Below, in pieces: positions 51,750 through 64,000 of a stretch of 64,000 nt of DNA; position 1 is the stretch's first letter, and each line of letters opens with the position of its first letter. Position numbers and translations under genes: made by a program. The notes below the pieces were generated by a model. That model was not told where the DNA came from. It did no database searches and worked only from the letters and a program-made list of their open reading frames with translations. Source of the DNA: Unio delphinus (lineage: Eukaryota > Mollusca > Bivalvia > Unionida > Unionidae). Where the stretch lies: assembly GCA_029339505.1 (NCBI GenBank), contig JAQISU010000036.1, forward strand, positions 5,885,501 through 5,949,500, read 5' to 3'.

Positions 51750-52018
51750 GGTCCTGCATTCAGTTTAGCAATACGTTTAAAGCAAACTAGCGTTTTCATT
51801 TTGTAAACATCAGTATCATTCTATAATGTTATTATTCATGAGGTAATAGTTTTTTTTACAGATGCTAATCGATAACTAAGGTAAAGGAGAGAACTATAAA
51901 GTCTTTCACCTGAAAGGATTTGTTCAGTCGTGCCTTGCCTGGACTGGTGTTGTCCACTTTGAGAACTTTACATTTCCGATAGGTATTATTGCTATTCAAA
52001 TTGATGTATTATTCGGGC

Positions 52019-52250
52019 TGTCCTTTGATTAAAATATCGAAAAGTGCTACATTGGTGATGCTATTTGGATTCGTAAACTGTACCTGAGCATGTTCTCTAA
52101 GCATTTCGATGATACGTTTTTACCAACTTCCCTAATATTCAGTACCTGCTGAAGATGAAAGCTTTTTACGAAGGAAATTTCAACTGATCTTCGTAATCTG
52201 TTTGCCTTCGTAGGTAATTTGGCCTTGAAACATTGTATATTATATATTTC
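52019..52250 (-). pseudogene. replicon-like cluster, gene C remnant
   Basis: Minus-strand reading from about 52250 is open for some 50 codons ('LPTKANRLRRSVEISFVKS', 'HLQQVLNIREVGK'). It then continues in another frame as 'RIIEMLREHAQVQFTNP' and 'SITNVALFDILIKGQPE' to a stop near 52019. That is one frameshift in an otherwise coherent small protein end. No family recognised. It stands on the same strand as gene B and outside gene A. Confidence 0.4.
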
Positions 52251-52439
52251 ATAAACATAAACATTGAAGTAGCAATTGGTAAAGTGAAATGAAACTGGTT
52301 ATTCACAACTAATTTGTGGGAGTTTCCAAAAGTCTGACCGTGTCTAAGTAAAAGGTTCTTCTAATTTTCCGAATGAGGATTGCTTCTGCTCTTGTGACTG
52401 GAATAATACAAATATGCGCTATCTGTCGTTGATGTTCCT

Positions 52440-53126
52440 AGTATGCTAGCAAGCATAAAGAGGCAGAACCGTTATTAACACAGCCAGCATCAAACGTTGA
52501 TTCTGCATTTGAACAAAATTATCAACGCGGTGGTCTACGATGGTCACAACTACTACAAATTCATCCTGGCAAATAATTTCAGTGTGCAGTAGAATCGGGA
52601 CTGGAAAAAAAACGTAATGTTCATCTACGACGAGGACACACTGCAATACACCCTGGTCAGGCAATCTTTTAACGATTTAATTGAACTCGTGATGAGCGGT
52701 TATTTGGATATCAGCATGCAAAGGAAATAATTAATAAAAATATAAAAACTTCTGAATGTGTTGCAAGACTACCAAATGTAATAGCTGCATTAAATAATGA
52801 AAATTACACGAACAATTTCTATGAAACCTACCAATGCAATCACAACGTAATATACACCGGAACAAGGATATGATTTTTTGAAACAACCAGAATTAGGCAA
52901 TGTTGCTGTAATAAATGTATATGAACCTGGTGAACTTGAAGGGGAACAATAAGAGCGATTGATCCTATATGGAGTATTACGACACATAAACGATCCAGCG
53001 TTGTTACATCCACGGGTAGACCCGCAATATACCAATTAGATTCAACTGTTCCTCAACGCGGATATACACGTGAACAATTACAAGTAATTCCTGAAAACAC
53101 ATTATTACCACTCCGATCACTTAACT
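52440..53126 (+). pseudogene. replicon-like cluster, gene A remnant, convergent with gene B
   Basis: Plus-strand coding-like text with frame changes: 'DEDTLQYTLVRQSFNDLIE' (about 52625), 'NNFYETYQCNHNVIYT' (52810-52857), then shifted 'EQGYDFLKQPELGNVAVIN' and 'VYEPGELEGEQ', a TAA, and in the same frame 'ERLILYGVLRHINDPALLH' and 'PRVDPQYTN' (to about 53036). After one more shift comes 'QRGYTREQLQVIPENTLLP', ending at TAG 53124-53126. Acidic, no motif recognised. The stop overlaps the last codons of gene B on the other strand. Confidence 0.5.
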
Positions 53127-55669
53127 AGCAGGCCTACGCCGATTACAGTTAAGACATATCAGCAACATATTTTCTCGTGTATGACCCAGACGAATATCCT
53201 TTCTATCTACGGTAAATTAGTTTGGAGTATTACTCATGTATCGACATAATATAATTGTGTTACAGATCGCACAATGAGTATCTTGGGTTTTTTTTTGATA
53301 TCATGATAAATTCAGCATCAATATCAAAGTTGCGATTATTTTTTGTGTAACTTTGTTTATAACTAGCGAACCTTTTTCTTATTATATCATCGCTAACAAT
53401 TTCGTTGCTGGTATCAGTACCATTTACAATAAACCTCCGCGGCTGAGTTATTTTCCTAACTCGTGATGAAGCGAGATAAAATATGTTTGACCATTCGATA
53501 CGATCATCAATGTTCCTAACAACTGTGTCAATAATTAGTTAATCCTTGAGATGAATGGATCGTCATTGCGAATCCTAGCGTGCATGGAAAAGTGTCTGTT
53601 TTCGGCACATACTCACCAACACTGACAACACCTGCGACATTATCATTTAATACAAGATTTTGTTTCTCCGTCAGCCCTGGTATATCAGCGACAATAGTAT
53701 CCTCTATAACACAAAGGTATTGATAGGTTTCAAACCTTCTCTTTGCGCAACTGAAACAATTGCTGCTGAAATGTATCACAAACTATCTATCTGCTTACCA
53801 CTATTAAATAGTCCATTTCTACCAAACTTTATTGATAGAAGGTTCTGAAATTATTTTAAGCATTTTTTCTCACTTTATTGTATTCGAATGTCACCTAATT
53901 AAATGTTAAACTCTCCTAATGTTTGATCAAGTGCTCTTTCATCATCAGTTATGTCCTCTTTCCATAATCTACAAATGTTTTACCTATTCAAGCGGAAACA
54001 ATCCAACAAACGGTGGTGGTTGACCATGATTACCACACATTATTACCTCGCTTTTTTAATAACAATAACCAATCAAGAAACTTGCTTAACACATTTAATT
54101 AAACGGTATATATTTCATCTCAAATTATATTTTAGGTATATATTTCTCATCCATTAGTTCAGGAGTTAACTTATCACATGTTGTACCGAAATAAGCTGGG
54201 ATAAGTACATGATTTTAAACCACGTTATTTTATTTATCTAGCAAGTCTGTTTGTCGCTGTTAACACAACTAATTCCGAACTCTTTCTAAATAATTCAATA
54301 ACACGATTTGTTTTACCAAACCCTCTAGGTCCCTTTAGATAAACAGTATTATATCTGGATAAAGGATCATATACAGATTGCGCTGAAATGTGTCGAGGTG
54401 ATATTGATTTACGATAAATATCTTTAACATGAAACATCAGCGGATTCGGTATGACAGTGTAACATTCATTTTTTATCATCCACAAACCCCAATCCGTTGA
54501 TTTATCAATTTCTGTAACGTTCAGTAAGCTTAAATATTTTCTCGAGATATAAAACTAGTAAACGAGCATTGAAGACTTTAAAAGCATAAACTGCGGAGAT
54601 TCGCCATTAATATAATTACAGTTGTACCTAATTTACTTCCATTTGACAAGAGAGATGTTACTTTACCTATAAACTTATTCTTACGTGCAGTGTCAGCAAC
54701 TATAAAATCGAGTTCAGCATAATCAATAATAAATCCTTTGCAATGTCCTTTATGATCACATGATCTACATTGAGTAAATTTGCAGATTCTTTTTCTGCCA
54801 CTGTCCTTCGCGAATTTTTCCTCATTGTGTTTTTTTAATCTTAATATAGTAAAAATTAAAAATTCAGTAAACTCTTGATCACAGAGATGAATATAATTTT
54901 CTTTAATCTTGTTGATGACCTTACCGACATCAGTTTATTCTGGCTGTGGTAATCAAATTTCGGTCTGCTTGTGATATGATATAATTTCTTCACTTAACGA
55001 CCACGATTTCTGTATTTTACAATGAAGCATACATCGTAATAAAATTATTGGCGCGTATTTTGTCTCTGGAAAGTGTCTACCAAATCAGACAAAATAAATA
55101 GGCTGGAAATGCTCGGCAATTTCAAATGACCAGATACAAGCAAACAAGTCATGTCAAAGTCAGACAAAAGTCCATTTATCGATAATCTGTTTATATCGTG
55201 TGTGGGATGTCCAAACCGCGCAAAATATCTAGAACACTCTCCATGACCAAGAAAACTTCCATTATAACACGCTCTCATATCCACGGATACAACATCGTTG
55301 CAATCAGACCCAGTGCTCCATAATCCACCGTGACCATATTTGACACAGCTAAGTCTAAGATTTTCAAGAAATTCCAACCATGCTTGTTTCCACGAATTCT
55401 TTTATCTGGCAAAGTGAGGAGCAGCTGAATTAACTGTAAAACAATTATTTATTAATTGATTAGTAATGTGAGTTGAAAATTTCCAACTTATATGTTTCAT
55501 TTCTTCATGGACAGATTCTAGACGATTCATTTCGCGGTTGGGTTTTATAAATTGGTCATATTTTTCATAATCGGATTACTTAATTTCGCGATAAAATCAA
55601 ATATATCACCGTTATAAAATCTTATTTTTCGAAGTCGTAGAAATATTGTTTCGGCGATAGTTCACGCAT
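53121..55669 (-). pseudogene. decayed polymerase-like / SF1 helicase / HNH-like protein (gene B)
   Basis: Minus-strand reading from an ATG at 55669 ('MRELSPKQYFYDFEK'). A coherent but broken frame follows. 55592-55045: 'WLEFLENLRLSCVKYGHGG' then 'VVSVDMRACYNGSFLGHG', like the Asp-x-x-x-x-Tyr motif A of type-B DNA polymerases, with one in-frame TAA at 55404-55402. About 54935-54585: 'CKFTQCRSCDHKGHCKG', a Cys/His cluster. 54555-54234: 'VYLKGPRGFGKTNRVIELF', Walker A, then 'VVLTATNRLA'. 54048-53999: 'VIMCGNHGQPPPFVG', helicase motif III. 53779-53528: 'LGFAMTIHSSQGLT'. About 53510-53260: 'IEWSNIFYLASSRVR', motif VI. About 53205-53121: 'TVDRKDIRLGHTRENMLL' with 'CLNCNRRR', an HNH/endonuclease-VII-like end. 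The order matches one replication protein of about 850 codons. There are several frameshifts and stops, so it is inactive. Likely from a large transposon, linear plasmid or virus-like element; that source is inference. Confidence 0.65.
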
Positions 55670-55817
55670 ACGCGTTAGGACCATTGATATTCATTCAAAA
55701 CTGCACGAAACTGCCGACAAGAACAAACTATTATCAGGACTTACCAAAGAAATAAGATTTATGGGTAATACTATGCTGAGATATGAAAGCTGACAATCAC
55801 ATTTGGGAAAGTAAAAT

Positions 55818-56058
55818 GACCAATTTTAGACGGATATTAGTAGAGAAATGAGCTAAAATGTACAATGTAACAATTGTAGACAGTGGCAGAACATCTTTAC
55901 ATACCCTACAACAGGTCAGCTTACGGATATGTATGTGTCGCTCTGCATACAAAGAGTGGTATTTACAGAAGATTGGTATGTCGATCTTACTGATACGATA
56001 GGGAGAGACCACTTTCCCACAAGTGGAAGTGTACCGAGTTCAGCAAGTTTGCAACCTA
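55818..56058 (+). pseudogene. possible fourth gene remnant of the replicon-like cluster
   Basis: Plus-strand open stretch of about 65 codons to a TAA at about 56058. It includes 'CRQWQNIFTYPTTGQLTDM', 'YVSLCIQRVVFTEDWYVD' and 'LTDTIGRDHFPTSGSVP'. It points away from gene B, about 150 bp from that gene's start. No family recognised. The competing minus-strand frame here looks less protein-like. Confidence 0.3.
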
Positions 56059-56756
56059 ATACGTAATGGCGATAAAGGGGACTCTCACAAAACAACGATC
56101 TAACTCTATACAGAGCACATAAAAGCTAATCTTGAATGCACATGTCAAGTGTATAAGTCAGCCAGCGCAGCGTTATTCGGTCAACTGCTTCAATTTAAAA
56201 CACTCATTTTCTGGAGTACCTAAAAGCACTTATACGGAGAAAATCCTTGTATGTCGCCCACGTATCAATACCGCCGTACAGTACAAGTACTTAAATTACA
56301 ATAAACCTTTCCACAAAATATGAAAAATAAACTAGTTGCGGAACGATCATGGCCATATTAAACTAAGAACTAGATATGTCAGAATTTGCACCGTAACTGA
56401 TTAAATACTTCCCACAGCCAGCATAGACACTAAAAAGGATCTAATGGGTCAAAGAGCATTACTTGAATTGAAAGTAAATATGGTGCCTACAACAAAATTC
56501 TAACTCTGTGACGAATATAGACTATTCTTAATGAGGTCCTCTTGAATATTAATATCTCGCAAAAACGAGGCTAAGATAGGCAGATTGGCAAACAAATATG
56601 GCGTCCTACTATACATCCAGTAACGACCTAAGCTGTTTGCCTGATATTTCTTTGCATTCGATTGAGAATTTCATCACGGGTGTCTCCAGCATTTCAGGGA
56701 TGAACATATGACAAATCGATTCAAGTATTAGAGTGAGTGATATGTCCATTCTCTTA
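56059..56756. other. no firm gene; one short frame at 56599-56712
   Basis: A 37-codon plus-strand frame starting ATGGCGTCC ('SLHSIENFITGVSSI') could be a first exon or a chance frame. Nothing else supported. Confidence 0.25.
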
Positions 56757-57746
56757 AAAGTAAGTCTAGCCACCCAACTGATGTTGATGCTACCATCCAT
56801 GGAGTAGAGAGGTGCATTTCTGATGTGAAATCATGGTTGACATGTAATAAGCTGCAGATGAATGATGACAAAACTGAGGCTATTCTGATCACAACACAAA
56901 GACTTTCTCATTCACATCCTTTACCTCAGACAATAAATATCAGCAACACCAACATTAAATTCTCACAGTCAGTACGAAACCTCGGCGTTACTCTACTCTA
57001 CTCTTACATTGCACCAACATGTCATGAACATATGCAAGGCTGCATTTCTTGAATTGAGATGCATCAGTTCCATTCGTAAATATATTTCGGTTGATGCCAC
57101 TAAAACACTTGTGTGTTCATTAGTACTTTCAAGACTGGACTATTGTAATTCAGTTCTGTCTGGTTCGTCACAATATTTACTCCAGAAACTCCAAAACGTG
57201 CAAAACACTGCTGCACGGTCAATCTTTAGAGTACATCGATTAGAGCACACCTCACCACTGTTCTGTACTCTACACTGGGCTATCGATTCGATACAGAATC
57301 AAACACAAAATTTGTTCTCTGTGCTATGTTTCAATGACAGACTCCAGTCCAACATACCTATCCAGCCTCACCCATGTGTAAACACCAGCTAGATACTTAC
57401 GCTCTTCTTCTGATAATCGTATACTCATTGTTCCCACGACGAAAACAAAGTCATATGGACAAAGTTCTTTTGCATACCAGGGCCCGGTGACATGGAATGA
57501 ATTGCCCATTGAAATTAGATACAAAGACACAGTGGTCCCTTTTAAGAGTGCTCTTTAAACTCTAGTTTTGACTGCAGGGACAAACTTAGAGACCTAATCA
57601 TGTTTTGTATCTTACATGTTTTCAGCATATTTTTATGTTTTCTTATTTCATTGTTTTTGTCATTTCCTTTTCTGTAGTGTAGTCATATCATTATTGATGG
57701 TGTAAAGCGCTTAGAGCTACGAAAGATTAGGCGCTCTACAATGTTA

Positions 57747-57799
<53 letters not shown>

Positions 57800-57800
57800 T
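56757..57800 (+). mobile_element. LINE (jockey/CR1-like), 5'-truncated in the reverse transcriptase
   Basis: Begins inside the RT domain just after the catalytic box position: 'SSHPTDVDATIHGVERCI', 'DVKSWLTCNKLQMNDDKTE', 'NIKFSQSVRNLGVTL', then shifted 'HVMNICKAAFLELRCISSI', 'SLVLSRLDYCNSVLSG' and 'KLQNVQNTAARSIFRVH'. The 3' UTR has AGCGCTTAGAGCTACG and an ATT tail at 57749-57800. Pieces at 42.9-44.3 and 48.9-49.5 kb belong to the same family. Reverse transcription for target-primed insertion would be its function, but this copy is dead. Confidence 0.85.
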
Positions 57801-59200
<1,400 letters not shown>

Positions 59201-59530
59201 TTACCAAAGGTATTTGCATGAAAATCAACATGTCAGTGAAATATGGTACGATTTATTTTACTAAAGGTGTTTAAAGAAACTTATACATTACTGAAAAAAT
59301 AATAAAATAAAATATAACTAGATTCACACATCCAAAAGGTATTTGCATGTCAAGTTGCCAGTGAAATGTTGCATAATTGTAAGGTCTAAAAATAAACTAT
59401 TGAAATATCAATAAAATGATCCTTATGTGGTACTTTGATAATGTCTCAGTATCTTTGTTTTCAATTACAAGTTCCACATGATACTTCCATGTCACAAAAA
59501 TGTCATTTGTTTTGTTTTATTAGTGGTCAT

Positions 59531-60674
59531 TTAAACAAGGTCAGTACGTACATTTGCTACTGTCCACAACTGATTTATTGACCCAGAAATGTCACAGGTA
59601 CCACAGACTGTAATAACATTTATTCTTTCACTCTTTTAATGTGTCTTTCCACGTGTATCCTCAGACTTGCAATGTTTTGATTGTACTCCACCTGGGAAGC
59701 TGTGTTCTGTTCATCACTACACAGACGTGTGGTGTTGCAATAGAAACACCAGTATATTCGAAAACTATGTAAAACAAAACCGTTATTTGCCATAATTTGG
59801 TCCCCTGGTTCTAACAAATCTTTATGCCCTGACAGCTTTGTTATCTCCGCATCACTCAAGCATCCCGAGTACAAGGAAGACACAAATGTGATTGCACAAT
59901 GTACGGTTATCCCTACCAAACCTTTACAGGTGTTGTGAGTTTTGAAGTTTGAAAAAGTCTTTGATGCAAGCACTAGAAATGAAGGTCTTTCCATAAATAG
60001 TTATGTGCAGTCAATAATAATTTTGGTTCCTGGGTAGGACAGTTGAAAATCAAAATGGCATATTTGCTTGAACCTGCTCATGACTTGGCCAAATATTTAT
60101 ACTTCCCAGTACGAAATACAAATAATTTGTCAACATGATTATTTTCCAGCTTACAGAAGACCTGTGAATATTAAATCGAACAGACATATCTTCAATCGGA
60201 AATCCACATCTCAATCTACACAAAAACATGAAAAGTTCATCCACAGGGTCCATTGTATTTTGCCTTCCCCTGATGTTGAAGTCATTCCTCATGCTGTAAT
60301 ATAATGATGCTATTGAGGAAGGTTATAAAAACCTCATATATGGAAAAACAAGTGTAAAATAAATTATATCATTTTATCGTCATCTATAAATCTGTTCAAT
60401 CCAAATTTCTACATGTTTATTTGTTTAATTCAAATCTTGCAGTTGTTTTCCTTCTCTTCCAATTATGTTTCTGCTTTCCTCAATCTCTCCTCCAGATTTG
60501 TAAGTTTCCTATATGCAACTCACAGGATCTGAAGAAGATAAAAAAATAATGTAGCTTTTATTCAACATTTGTAACTATAATGGAGACAACAAAATATAAC
60601 TAGCAAAGTTACCAGCTTCACTATAATTTAAAATTATACGAGTTTTAACAGAGTCTGCTTTCCACTGATTATAT

Positions 60675-60743
<69 letters not shown>

Positions 60744-61314
60744 CATACACACACTCTTTATCATACACACTATGACATAAATGTGTAAAACAAAAGTTAC
60801 GACGCGACGGTTTGATGATATATTAGTGACATCTCATACTTTTTTAAATATCAAGGTAATAAAGTTTAATTGTTTTGTACTTACTACTCATACGTGAATT
60901 TATCATTTTTTTATATAAATTTGCTGCGTGTAAATACGACCAGTTTTCGATGACCCCATTATATGGACGGGGACTGAGGGTAACATTTTTAGAAACTTAT
61001 CATTATAAAATACACATACATACATTCATTTGCTTCATAGACAGAATCTCTTTTGCGTTTGGATTTCTTTCTTACATCATTCAGTTACAAGTAAATACAA
61101 ACACACCAACACTCAAACAGTTTCTTACCTTAAAAGTCGGCCCCTCATCACGACGTATTTCATCGATCCATTTTGTAGGAAGCTCCATCTTTTTCACTAA
61201 CGGATTATGGTAGAAGCTTAAATCTATGTGAATTCTAGCATTTACATTGCACAACGGAACACAACAATAAATGTCACTATTTTTTCCGTTGCCGGTATCA
61301 ACTGTAGCTGCCAT
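59531..61314 (-). pseudogene. ISL2EU/Harbinger-type transposon gene: THAP finger, helix-turn-helix, DDE domain, decayed
   Basis: Exon 61314-61129 starts at ACCATGG and encodes 62 residues of a THAP zinc finger ('CCVPLCNVNARIHIDLSFYH', 'WIDEIRRDEGPTFK') ending at AAG|GTAAGA. A coiled-coil-like scrap is at about 60530-60440 ('NLEERLRKAET'). 60292-60050 is the helix-turn-helix domain ('PVDELFMFLCRLRCGFPIE', 'FNIHRSSVSWKI', 'GSINIWPSHEQVQANMPF'). One extra T in a T run shifts the frame into the DDE_Tnp_4 start 'YPGTKIIIDCT', followed by TAA (60003-60001) where active relatives have Glu. Then come 'KTFSNFKTHNTCKGLVGIT', 'LYSGCLSDAEITKLSGH' and 'IASLRIHVERHIKRVKE', and after another shift 'GSINQLWTVANVRTDLV' with a stop at 59531. 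The transposase is inactive. Terminal repeats were not identified. Confidence 0.8.
60676..60741. repeat. (CT)n microsatellite
   Basis: About 65 bp of CT inside the decayed THAP transposon gene, in what would be intron. Confidence 0.95.
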
Positions 61315-62587
61315 GGTTGCGAGGCACAACGAAGCTGCTGCCAATCTTAGCCTCGTTTTGGATGTGTTGACCCAGGGTCACGTGAATACATGAATATATT
61401 CTAAGAATATATTCTAAGAATGGTCTATACCCTACCCATTCAGGACAGTCAGTTTGCCATGTCGAAGAGAAATTTGTATATACACACAATAAAATATAAA
61501 TTAGATGGATGAAAGATTAACTAGTTGTCCACTGATATATATTGCATGCTTAAATGTCGTAACATTATTATATTAACCAAAACTCAAAAGGCGTCACGGC
61601 GGTCTAGAGTTGATAATGATCAAATGACTTAAGCAACACATGGAGTTTTTATAACTACATGATGTGCAAGGGGCACAAAACAATAGAGGAACAGTTAAAT
61701 CCCTCATTAACGAACACACTTGCAGTAGGCAAGGAGTGTAATGTGGAAGAAAGAAAAAAACATCAAAAAGGAAAAGGGCTACCAACATCAAGCAAAAATA
61801 CTAAAACGAAAAATGTGGTCGGATTCCACAACCAAACAGCACTGAACACGATTAGAAGAAGCAAGAGGAGCAAGAGAATGACGTAAAATAAAGACAAGAA
61901 GATGAAGCGAAAGATCTCCTGCACAGAACAAGGAGAAAACAGAGCAAATAACTACCCCGAAATTCACAAACACTAAATAGGTATACATAAGGCACACTCA
62001 AAAACCAAAACTATGAACCCAGTGTATACATACATATTAATGTGATGGTGGACGGAAATTTAATCTGTAATTTACTTGAAGTAATTCTTTAATATACGAT
62101 GTGGTTCATTTCGAGCTTATTTATACTGAAATTAAAAGTTATCCCACCCCTACCCCTTTCTTGTCTGCATGAATTGTTTACTTGAGCTATGTTTATGTCG
62201 GACCATTTTAATGGTCAGCGCACGTGTTCACTCTCTGTGCATGTCGGATAGTTCGGTGGCGGCGCGTTGATACATTTCATTTTATATATGTTTTTTAACC
62301 GATGCTGGCGCACAAGATTGTAAGAAATTCGGCTTGACCCCATTAATTACATCATTTATCAGATTATTTTATACTTTATTAACTTTCTTCCTAAATATAG
62401 TATCAATCCACCTAAAACACATTTTTAATTTGTATTTGCTTATCTAACTAATTATTTACTTTAAATAAAGCTTATTATTTTCATTGGATTTTCATCTTAG
62501 CTTCTTCATTTCAGTTAGTCATAATTTCACTTGAATTAAATTAGCTATCTTTCTTCTCTGTTGTTCTATTCTTAGAACGTTCCCTCC
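61315..62587. other. no gene seen
   Basis: Upstream of the THAP transposon start. A charged frame at 61659-61886 (Lys/Arg rich) has no motif and no conserved partner. Confidence 0.35.

Positions 62588-62632
<45 letters not shown>
62588..62632. repeat. (CT)n microsatellite
   Basis: About 45 bp of CT. A run of about 11 C lies further on at about 62741. Confidence 0.9.
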
Positions 62633-63429
62633 ATAAGTAAGTTATATCACTTAATATCCTTTATTAGAAATGAACCTGGGTTAGAATGAATAAAAGTGGG
62701 ACCTATTTAAATATTTGACTAACTTTGCTAGTGTACATCAGCCCCCCCCCCCCTTCTTCCTTCAAAATGATAAAAACTTATTAGGTTTTATGAAGAACTG
62801 CCCCCGTCAATTTGGTATTCACAGATAGAACACGTTAGACAAAATAGTAAAAATCTATGCTTGAACCTAAATCATGAATTCCATACACTGTTGTATAAGA
62901 ATAATACAAAGATCAGAATAATAGCTTGCATGCATTATATCGTGTACATGTTATAGCATAGACACATTGCTTACATTGTAACATTACTTGTATTAAAACA
63001 GACATGCATAATGCCATACATAGATAACAACATGCGAATATTATACCATGCACAAGTACCATTCGAGAATATGGCTCATACACCCGTATAGAACAAATGT
63101 ACAACAAGGGAATACAACATTTTCAAAAAGGATGGAGCTGTCGTTTAATAAATAACGATGCAGGAGGTACGAATATGGAAAGAAGAATTAAAGAACATAC
63201 CAGGAAGAAGGAAAATACGTAGGATCCTCATTAGGACTTGAAGTATGAACATAACACTTCAATTCCAACCCAGATATTATATATTCCCTAAATAAACCAG
63301 CATACCTACCCTACCCCCGATAGTATAAATTCCCTCAAGAAAACAGTCTACCAGCCCCGACCCTCGATAGTATAATGTCTCACAAGAAAACAGCAGACGG
63401 ATTTAATACATATGTACTAGCAAACGAAA
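62633..63429. other. no gene seen
   Basis: AT-rich flank of the terminal minisatellite; no supported feature. Related short phrases (GATAGTATAA) near 63320-63375 may be degenerate outliers of the repeat. Confidence 0.4.
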
Positions 63430-64000
63430 CAGGCAAATACAGCATCTAGCATACACACGGTATAGTAAACAATCAACATCCAGCATCTGTCATACATACG
63501 GTATAGTACCCAATCAACACCCAGCAACTGGCATACATACAGTATAGTACCCAATCAACATCCAGCATCTGGCATACATACGGTGTAGTACCAAATCAAC
63601 ATCCAGCATCTAGCATACACACGGTATAGTACCCAATCATCATCCAGCATTATGCATACATACCGTATAGTACCCAGTCATCATCCAGCATCTGGCATAC
63701 ATACGGTATAGTACCAAATCAACATCCAGCATCTAGCATACACACGGTATAGTACCCAATCAACATCCAGCATCTAGCATACACACGGTATAGTACCCAA
63801 TCATCATCCAGCATGCATACATACCGTATAGTACCCAGTCAACCTCTAGGATGTAGCATACATACGGTACGGTACCATATAGACATCCAGCATCTAGCAT
63901 ACTCATGGTATAGTACCCAATCGATTTCCAGCATATAGCATACATACGGTATAGTACCAATCAACATCTAGCACCCGGCGTACACACGTTGTAGTATAAA
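63430..64000. repeat. 41 bp minisatellite running off the window
   Basis: About 14 tandem copies of a 41 bp unit with the consensus pieces CAGCATCTAGCATACACACG and GTATAGTACCCAATCAACAT. Successive CAGCA starts at 63481, 63522 and 63563 are 41 bp apart. Variants alternate (CTAG/CTGG, ACACACGG/ATACGG, CATC/AACA), and some units are shortened. The array reaches the last base of the window, so its full size is unknown. Reading frames across it are artefacts. Confidence 0.9.

Noticed and set aside
55797..56012. 71-codon minus-strand frame
   Set aside because: The plus-strand reading of the same bases looks more protein-like and no motif is present.
56599..56712. 37-codon frame starting ATGGCGTCC as a first exon
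   Set aside because: No donor site and no downstream partner could be shown.
61659..61886. 75-codon Lys/Arg-rich frame
   Set aside because: Simple biased composition, no motif, and a competing frame on the other strand.
63430..64000. CRISPR-like array
   Set aside because: Repeat and spacer are not distinct: the whole 41 bp unit is tandem, and the genome is animal.

Overview
The window is nuclear DNA of an intron-rich, AT-rich animal. There are no operons or ribosome binding sites. Coding exons are short, have GT/AG junctions, and lie far apart among microsatellites, tRNA-headed SINEs, LINE fragments and DNA transposons. The repeat types (a SINE family with an unusual shared tail, a hAT element with spliced transposase, a THAP/DDE ISL2EU-type element, a KMT5A-like SET gene) suggest an invertebrate, probably a lophotrochozoan such as a bivalve mollusc. 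That placement is inference.

Host-like genes. (1) Minus strand, 2.58-10.56 kb: a six-exon gene for a 262-residue KMT5A-like SET protein with a C-terminal helical domain. All junction phases agree, but the SET 'NH' motif reads 'KK'. (2) Minus strand, 26.27-50.37 kb: a five-exon gene for a 251-residue secreted Cys-containing protein. Its signal-peptide exon is separated from the rest by a proposed 20.3 kb intron. (3) Plus strand, 45.10-48.58 kb: three phase-matched exons of an unrecognised protein, lying inside that intron.

Mobile DNA. 15.0-16.3 kb holds a frame-broken coding island I cannot name. 17.6-21.4 kb holds three LTR-like direct copies followed by gag and RNase H remains of a Ty3/gypsy element. 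24.6-25.3 and 49.6-50.2 kb hold an inverted pair of a repeat made of about 146 bp units with short palindromes. 34.3-35.4 kb holds a LINE copy that looks 5'-inverted and carries a SINE with a perfect 12 bp target duplication. 36.16-39.87 kb is a complete hAT element with a 715-residue spliced transposase. It sits in one copy of a 1.1 kb tandem duplication; the other copy (40.9-42.0 kb) is the empty site. 42.9-44.3, 48.9-49.5 and 56.8-57.8 kb hold LINE pieces. 59.5-61.3 kb is a decayed ISL2EU-type transposon.

The most unusual region is 52.0-56.1 kb. It is a compact cluster of decayed genes on both strands. The main minus-strand reading, about 2.55 kb, runs in order through a type-B-polymerase-like motif, a Cys-rich segment, an SF1 helicase and an HNH-like nuclease tail. 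Its stop overlaps the stop of a convergent plus-strand gene. This looks like the remains of a self-replicating transposon, plasmid or virus-like element. The window ends in a 41 bp minisatellite (63.43-64.0 kb).
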